Positions 59,873 through 64,000 of a stretch of 64,000 nt of DNA are shown here, piece by piece; the stretch's first letter is position 1, and every line of letters begins with the position of its first letter. A program made the position numbers and the translations under genes. The stretch is from NCBI RefSeq assembly GCF_000685965.1, contig NZ_JMLE01000004.1, forward strand, positions 124,001-188,000. Reading direction: 5' to 3'. The notes below the pieces were generated by a model, which was given only the letters and a program-made list of their open reading frames with translations, did not search any database and was not told the origin of the DNA. Origin of the DNA: Arthrobacter sp. UNC362MFTsu5.1 (lineage in GTDB: Bacteria > Actinomycetota > Actinomycetes > Actinomycetales > Micrococcaceae).

Positions 59873-60799
59873 TCAGTTTTCCGCGGTCAGCTCACCCCGG
59901 GCGATGCTGTCCGAAGAATGCGCCGGGTTGCCGTCGAACGGCTCGTTGGATACATCCACGATGGGGTAGTCCGCCAGGTCGAGTCCCGCGGGGAGGGCGA
60001 AAACGCCGGGCTCGCCGTCCAGTACGCCGAGACTGACGAGCTTGGACAGGTCCGGCGAAATCACCCAGACCTCCCGGAACCCGCTGATTTGTCCGTCGGA
60101 CAGCTGGACCACCAGCTGGCGCGAGCCGTCCGGAAGCTTTTCCACCAGGGCCTTGCCGGTCGAGGTGTAGGACGCCAGCGGCTGCAGCGGAGCCTGGGCG
60201 ATAACCACGGGCTGGGGCGCCGTGGGCGAGGGTGAGGGACCCGCCTGCGGGCCCTGGCCGAGCACGTTGTAGCCCGCCCACACCGCGGCCGCGCCCACCA
60301 CGATCCCTGCGGCGGCTGCCATCGCCACCCAGCGCCGGGCACCCGCGCCGGTCCTGGGGGTCCTGGGGGACCGGGATCCTGTGGAACCTACAGCTCCTGC
60401 GGAACCTGCCGCTCCCGAACCTGCCGCTCCCGAACCTGCCGCCGTGCCCTCTACTCGCGGACGGAGCGGCGTCGGAGGGGTGACCGGCGTCGCCGAGCCG
60501 GCCGCCGTCGTCGTGCTGTCCGCGGCGGTGCTGTCCGCGGTGGTCTGGCGGCTCAGCGGGTCCTCCGCCTGATCGGGGGAGAGCCCCAGTGCCTGATGGA
60601 TGGCTGCCCAGTTGCGCGGACCGGGCGTGGCGAGTTCCACTGCCGCGGGATCCACCGTGGCGGCACGGACCGTGCGTTCCAGGGCCGCGAGGGTGCCGGA
60701 ACATACACCGCAGAACGCCAGGTGGTCGGCCTCGGCGGGTGTCAGGGCAGGTTCGCCCAGGGCCATCAGGCTCAGCTGCTCATCGTCAAGATGCTTCAT
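59873..60799 (-). CDS. Anti-sigma factor (RskA-like)
   Basis: A 308-residue membrane anti-sigma factor. The N-terminus has a zinc anti-sigma motif, H-x3-C-x2-C in DHLAFCGVC, then a Gly/Ser/Ala-rich linker, one membrane segment (WVAMAAAAGIVVGAAAVWAGY) and an extracytoplasmic RskA domain (LSDGQISGFREVWVISPDLSKLVSLGVL). It holds the ECF sigma factor encoded by the overlapping upstream gene. ATG 60799 overlaps the sigma gene by 14 bases, so translation is coupled. Confidence 0.92.
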   Translation of the reverse strand: MKHLDDEQLSLMALGEPALTPAEADHLAFCGVCSGTLAALERTVRAATVDPAAVELATPGPRNWAAIHQALGLSPDQAEDPLSRQTTADSTAADSTTTAAGSATPVTPPTPLRPRVEGTAAGSGAAGSGAAGSAGAVGSTGSRSPRTPRTGAGARRWVAMAAAAGIVVGAAAVWAGYNVLGQGPQAGPSPSPTAPQPVVIAQAPLQPLASYTSTGKALVEKLPDGSRQLVVQLSDGQISGFREVWVISPDLSKLVSLGVLDGEPGVFALPAGLDLADYPIVDVSNEPFDGNPAHSSDSIARGELTAEN

Positions 60800-61361
60800 G
60801 GCCCACCTCCAGCCGGGTCCGCATCCGGGTGAGGCTGCGCCGGATGTGGCTCTTGACCGTGCCGAGGGGCAGTTGCAGGCGCGACGAAATCTGATCGTGC
60901 GTGAGGTCCTCGTAGAACGCCAGCTTCATGATCGCCTTCTGTGGATCGCCCAACCGGTCCAGCTCTTCCTCCAAGGTTATGCGGTCGGCCACGGCTTCCA
61001 CGTCAGCTGCGGGCGGGCCGGCCACCCGGTCATCACCGACGAACTGTCCGGCAGCGTGTTCCAGTTCCTGCCGGCGCATCCGCGCGGACAGTGCATCGGA
61101 AATCGCGTTGCGCGTGATCCCCACCAGCCAGGCGGGCAGGCGGGCGGCTTCCGGCCGGTAACTGGTGCGCGATTTCCAGGCGCGAATAAAGACTTCCTGC
61201 GTGACGTCGTCGGCCGCTGAGCGTTCCCCCAGCGACCTCAGCGCCAGGGTGAACACCAGCGGACTCAGCCGCCGGTAGGCCTCGGCGAGGGCCGCTTCCT
61301 GGCCGGACGCGAACGCATGATCGAGAGCAGCGTCCCAATCATGCGGGCCGGCAGGCGTCAT
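60786..61361 (-). CDS. ECF RNA polymerase sigma factor (SigK-like)
   Basis: A 191-residue ECF sigma factor. Region 2 reads SAADDVTQEVFIRAWKSRTSYRPEAARLPAWLVGITRN and region 4 LEEELDRLGDPQKAIMKLAFYEDLTHDQISSRLQLPLGTVKSHIRRSL. It pairs with the RskA-like anti-sigma, as SigK and RskA do in mycobacteria. ATG 61361 has AAGGAGCC upstream. The regulon is unknown; a signal of envelope or redox stress is likely. Confidence 0.93.
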   Translation of the reverse strand: MTPAGPHDWDAALDHAFASGQEAALAEAYRRLSPLVFTLALRSLGERSAADDVTQEVFIRAWKSRTSYRPEAARLPAWLVGITRNAISDALSARMRRQELEHAAGQFVGDDRVAGPPAADVEAVADRITLEEELDRLGDPQKAIMKLAFYEDLTHDQISSRLQLPLGTVKSHIRRSLTRMRTRLEVGHEAS

Positions 61362-61631
61362 GGATGGCTCCTTCGAGCGGCAGTGAGACCTGTGGAACCA
61401 CATTATGCCGTGCCCGCTGACGGTCCGCCAGAGAGCCGGGCAGCGGCCCGGCCCGGAGCTGCGCCAGGAGCTCCGCCTGAGGTCCCGCCTGAGGTCCCGC
61501 CAACGCGCAGGGTCTTGACCATCGCAGCGGCAGCGGAGCAAGCTCAAAGAAGGCCCTCCGGCAATCCCGGGCCCAGCAGAGCCTCCGTGCCGCAGGTCCT
61601 CAGCCCTGAACCCCGATTCCAGGAGAGCCCC

Positions 61632-62234
61632 ATGAGCACCACAACATTCAACGACCTGCTCGCCAAACAGGTGGGCAACGAGTTCGCGGCATCCCAGCAG
61701 TACATCGCCATCGCGGCCTGGTTTGACGGGCAGGACCTGCCCAGGCTTGCCAAGCACTTCTACCGGCAGTCGCTCGAGGAACGGAACCACGCGATGATGA
61801 TGGTCCGGTACATCCTGGACCGCGGCATCAAAATTTCGATTCCGGGGGTCGAACCGGTCCGGAACGATTTCACCTCGGCCGAGGAACCCCTGGTCCTTGC
61901 CCTGGCCCAGGAAATTGAAGTCACGGACCGCATCAAGGAACTCTTCGCTGCGGCCCGGGCCGAAAACGACCCCCTGGGCGAACAGTTCATGCTCTGGTTC
62001 CTCAAGGAACAGGTGGAAGAGGTCGCATCCATGTCCACGCTCCTGAACGTGGCCCGCCGGGCGGACAACCTGTTCGACGTCGAGATGTTCCTGGCCCGTG
62101 AGCGGGTGGGCGACGCCGGCGGCGGACACGGCGGCGGGCATGGCGGGGGCGGCGGCCAGCACGGGCACGGCGGCGGGCACGGCGGTGGAGGCCACGACTC
62201 CGGCACGCCGGAAGCGGCGGGCGGAGCGCTCTAA
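61632..62234 (+). CDS. Ferritin with His/Gly-rich C-terminal tail
   Basis: A 200-residue bacterial ferritin. Ferroxidase residues are visible in QVGNEFAASQQYIAIAAWF (Glu17, Tyr24), EERNHAMMMVRY (Glu50, His53), IEVTDRIKEL (Glu) and LKEQVEEV (Gln, Glu). After about residue 160 it has a tail of Gly and His (GGGHGGGHGGGGGQHGHGG), with eight or so His, absent from common ferritins. ATG 61632 follows CAGGAGAGCCC. It is divergent from the sigma operon, with no other gene in the 270-base gap. Confidence 0.93.
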   Translation: MSTTTFNDLLAKQVGNEFAASQQYIAIAAWFDGQDLPRLAKHFYRQSLEERNHAMMMVRYILDRGIKISIPGVEPVRNDFTSAEEPLVLALAQEIEVTDRIKELFAAARAENDPLGEQFMLWFLKEQVEEVASMSTLLNVARRADNLFDVEMFLARERVGDAGGGHGGGHGGGGGQHGHGGGHGGGGHDSGTPEAAGGAL

Positions 62235-62240
62235 AGCACG

Positions 62241-62274
62241 CCGGTGGGGCCGCCCGTCCAGGCGGCCCCACCGG
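62241..62274 (+). terminator. Hairpin after the ferritin gene
   Basis: CCGGTGGGGCCGCC and GGCGGCCCCACCGG form a perfect 14-bp stem with a 6-base loop (62255-62260), seven bases after the ferritin stop. No U-run follows; it may serve both converging genes. Confidence 0.7.
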
Positions 62275-62292
62275 TGATGGATATTAGTGATG

Positions 62293-62337
62293 GTGCACGT
62301 CGTTCCTGCGCACGTCGTCCCCGTGCACGTCGTTCCC
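62293..62337. repeat. Three 15-bp tandem units between converging genes
   Basis: GTGCACGTCGTTCCT, GCGCACGTCGTCCCC and GTGCACGTCGTTCCC follow each other directly. In the plus frame they would read (V/A)HVVP repeats, but there is no gene start. They lie between the ferritin terminator and the DUF4397 gene end. Confidence 0.85.
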
Positions 62338-62347
62338 GGGGGCCGCG

Positions 62348-63055
62348 TCAGTCGCGGCCGCAGCCACGGTCCTCGGAGTCGATCACCTGGACGGCCACGT
62401 CCAGGGTGCCGTCGGCCAGGCTGCCCCAGGCGTAGACGATCGTGTTCTTGCCGGCCTCGACGGTCACGTCAGCCGGCCCGATCACCGGATCGGTGGTCCC
62501 GGCCGCGGCAACCGACGCGGAAACGGTCCCGGCCTCGAGCTTCAGGGTTGCCTCGTCGGGATTGCTGAGTTCCTCGATCACTGCCGTTCCGCCGGCCAGG
62601 ACGTCGACGGCGGGAGCCGCGGCTACGTGCCTCACCGTCAGTTTGCCTTTGTTGTCGTTGCGGGGAGCCTTCGTGTCGTTGGTGAACAGCGTGGCCGTGG
62701 GGGCGCCGTCAGCATCGAGGTGGGCCACCGCGGTGTAGTTGCCGCCGCTGTCCAGTTCAACGTCCACCGGCCCGATCACCGGGTTGTCGGCGCTGGTGGC
62801 GTCCGAGGCGGTGACGGCGATTTCGTAATCGCCGGCCGCGAGCTCCAGCGGGCCCGCGAGGGTTCCCGGAGTGAAGTCGTCCAGGGTGAGGTTCCCGTCC
62901 ACCCACACGTCCACGGTCAGGCCGGGCACGCCGTGCAGGACCGAGAGCTTCGCGGGGGCATCGTCGTGGTTCCAGCCGCCGGCCTGGGCGGGGGTCGCGA
63001 AGGTCAGTGCTGCCAGGAGCGACAGTGCTCCGGCGGCGTAGGTTGTTTTGCGCAT
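62348..63055 (-). CDS. DUF4397 domain secreted protein
   Basis: A 235-residue protein with a signal peptide (MRKTTYAAGALSLLAALTFATPAQA) and two repeats of about 90 residues, KLSVLHGVPGLTVDVWVDG and KLTVRHVAAAPAVDVLAGG, each followed by GPLELAAGDYEIAV or TLKLEAGTVSASVA, the DUF4397 fold. The function is unknown. ATG 63055 has GAGGAG upstream. It converges on ferritin and could be a cell-envelope target of the nearby sigma factor, which is speculation. Confidence 0.9.
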   Translation of the reverse strand: MRKTTYAAGALSLLAALTFATPAQAGGWNHDDAPAKLSVLHGVPGLTVDVWVDGNLTLDDFTPGTLAGPLELAAGDYEIAVTASDATSADNPVIGPVDVELDSGGNYTAVAHLDADGAPTATLFTNDTKAPRNDNKGKLTVRHVAAAPAVDVLAGGTAVIEELSNPDEATLKLEAGTVSASVAAAGTTDPVIGPADVTVEAGKNTIVYAWGSLADGTLDVAVQVIDSEDRGCGRD

Positions 63056-63142
63056 TTCAAACTCCTCAGAGGGACGCCCGGTACGGGCTGTGTTTGTGCT
63101 TACGCCCTTACTACCGGCGGGAGCCCCTCTTTGGATGCAAAG

Positions 63143-63577
63143 TCATGAAGTTTTTTCCGCGCGGCCTTTCCGGTCCATCAGCAGGTTGGTGATCCGGAGG
63201 GTGCACAGGCGCTGGCCGGCCTCGTTGGTGAGCAGGACCTCGTGCGTGGTGAGCGTTCCGCCCAGGTGGATGGGCGTGGCCGTGATGGTGATCTGGCCTT
63301 CGCGCGCTGATTTGTGGTGCGTGGCGGACACGTCCACCCCTACGGCGGTCTTGCCCAGGGTGCTGGCGTGAATCACGGCGGCCCAGGACCCCACGGCCTC
63401 GCCCACGGCCAGTGAGGCGCCGCCGTGCAGCAGCCCGAACGACTGCCGGTTGCCCTCGACGGGCATTGTGGCAACGACGCGCTCCACGGATTCCTCGACG
63501 ATTTTCACGCCCATCTTCTCGTCGAGTTCGCCGAGCGTGATTTTCCACAGTTCGGCGCTGCCGGTTTCGGGCTGCAT
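63143..63577 (-). CDS. paaI: PaaI family thioesterase
   Basis: A 144-residue hotdog-fold acyl-CoA thioesterase. GLLHGGASLAVGEAVGSWAAV carries the catalytic Asn/Asp-type region and HHKSAREGQI matches PaaI. In phenylacetate catabolism PaaI rescues CoA from dead-end ring-hydroxylated intermediates. ATG 63577 has AAAGAGAAG upstream. It is divergent from paaZ with a shared operator in between. Confidence 0.88.
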   Translation of the reverse strand: MQPETGSAELWKITLGELDEKMGVKIVEESVERVVATMPVEGNRQSFGLLHGGASLAVGEAVGSWAAVIHASTLGKTAVGVDVSATHHKSAREGQITITATPIHLGGTLTTHEVLLTNEAGQRLCTLRITNLLMDRKGRAEKTS

Positions 63578-63657
63578 GGGCCACTTCTCTTTCGTAGGGT
63601 CTTCCCAGTGTGCAACAGGCTAGTGTGCAGCACGGCACATTCATGTACTGTAGACAT

Positions 63658-63681
63658 ATTACCGAACGGACGGTCAGTAAT
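63658..63681. promoter_or_regulatory. TetR-type operator between paaI and paaZ
   Basis: ATTAC (63658-63662) and GTAAT (63677-63681) bracket an imperfect palindrome containing CGAACGGACGGT (63663-63674), the same word as at 49994-50005. It is likely the PaaR site controlling both directions. Confidence 0.65.
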
Positions 63682-63727
63682 GCACTGGCCGTGATGATCT
63701 TGCCCCCGCTGGAAGGACCCGTCAACG

Positions 63728-64000
63728 ATGACCACCACTGCAACTGCTCCGAAATCCTCACTGGACACTGTGGAGACCGTCCCCAGTTTCGTCCGGGACT
63801 CCTGGTGGACGCCCGACGCCGCCGCCGCGGCTTCCGCCGTTCCCGTCCTGGACGCCAGCACCGGCGAGCTCCTCGCCAAGGTGAGCACCGAGGGACTGGA
63901 CCTTGCCGACGTCGTGGATTACGGACGCACCACCGGCCAGACGGAACTCGGCACGCTGACGTTCCACCAGCGCGCCCTGAAGCTCAAGGAACTGGCCCAG
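63728..64000 (+). CDS. paaZ: PaaZ bifunctional oxepin-CoA hydrolase / dehydrogenase, 5' part only
   Basis: The open frame starts at ATG 63728 (GGAAGGA at 63711-63717) and runs off the window after 91 codons. The product begins MTTTATAPKSSLDTVETV, then has SFVRDSWWTP and TLTFHQRALKLKELAQ, which match the N-terminal aldehyde dehydrogenase half of PaaZ, the ring-opening enzyme of aerobic phenylacetate degradation. The remaining catalytic parts are outside the window. Confidence 0.85.
   Translation, partial: MTTTATAPKSSLDTVETVPSFVRDSWWTPDAAAAASAVPVLDASTGELLAKVSTEGLDLADVVDYGRTTGQTELGTLTFHQRALKLKELAQ

Noticed and set aside
62293..62337. Possible peptide with HVVP repeats on the plus strand
   Set aside because: There is no ribosome site or start with context, and the tract lies between a terminator and a convergent gene end; it is better described as a short tandem repeat.
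1..64000. tRNA, rRNA, tmRNA and known riboswitch genes
   Set aside because: I looked for T-arm words such as GTTCGAAT and for clover-leaf ends and found only coincidental matches inside genes (for example in rex); no rRNA-like sequence is present.

Overview
The window is high-GC actinobacterial DNA, most likely from an Arthrobacter / Pseudarthrobacter type member of the Micrococcaceae. The evidence is dense operons with ATGA or TGATG overlaps, frequent GTG starts, several apparently leaderless promoters, a menaquinone pathway, an actinobacterial bS22 ribosomal protein, and gene order that resembles the M. tuberculosis Rv0500A-Rv0550 region (HTH protein, bS22, HAD phosphatase, glutaredoxin, then PGM-TlpA-CcdA-ResB-CcsB, then menA/menE/menB). 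About 70 protein genes are supported. I saw no tRNA, rRNA, CRISPR array or insertion sequence.

Layout. (1) 1-14.8 kb: a pectin side-chain / L-rhamnose locus with the end of a YesL-like gene, an LplABC-type sugar ABC importer, a rhamnogalacturonan acetylesterase, a DUF1961 protein, an SDR enzyme, an alpha/beta hydrolase, a LacI regulator, then rhaM-rhaI-rhaEW-rhaB and a CE7-type acetylesterase. Two near-identical LacI-type operators (344-359 and 8507-8522) tie the importer and the catabolic genes together. (2) 14.8-16.3 kb: DAHP synthase preceded by a leader peptide rich in Trp/Tyr/Phe codons and an attenuator-like hairpin pair. (3) 16.4-27 kb: conserved actinobacterial core with HTH protein, bS22, HAD phosphatase, glutaredoxin, Rex, a duplicated pair of PQYGQ-repeat membrane proteins, YceI, and the system II cytochrome c maturation operon. 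(4) 27-32.4 kb: an arsenic-type cluster with divergent arsR-GNAT and trxB / 23-residue Cys-rich peptide / flavoprotein / ArsC-like / MFS exporter. (5) 32.4-37.7 kb: menaquinone genes menA, menE and menB with small membrane proteins. (6) 37.8-47.4 kb: a Mn/Zn ABC importer, an ABC-F protein with a hairpin leader, the nirBD assimilatory nitrite reductase with a small unknown partner, and an amino acid permease. (7) 47.5-64 kb: stress and lipid genes, a beta-oxidation trio plus paaI and paaZ (phenylacetate regulon, with matching TetR-type operators at 49994 and 63663), a sortase-anchored protease, flavohemoglobin, an ECF sigma / anti-sigma pair and a His/Gly-tailed ferritin.

Structure beyond the genes includes two dispersed palindromic repeat families (66-bp copies at 14781 and 30137; an AGCGCGAGCGGACACTTGAG family at 47451-47536 and inside a coding start at 51315) and a recurrent pattern in which 10-25 bp tandem duplications include the stop codon of an adjacent gene (26987, 32407, 33313, 53015). 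The most unusual single object is the tiny Cys-rich peptide gene at 30238-30309, which has a perfect Shine-Dalgarno and lies inside the arsenic operon.
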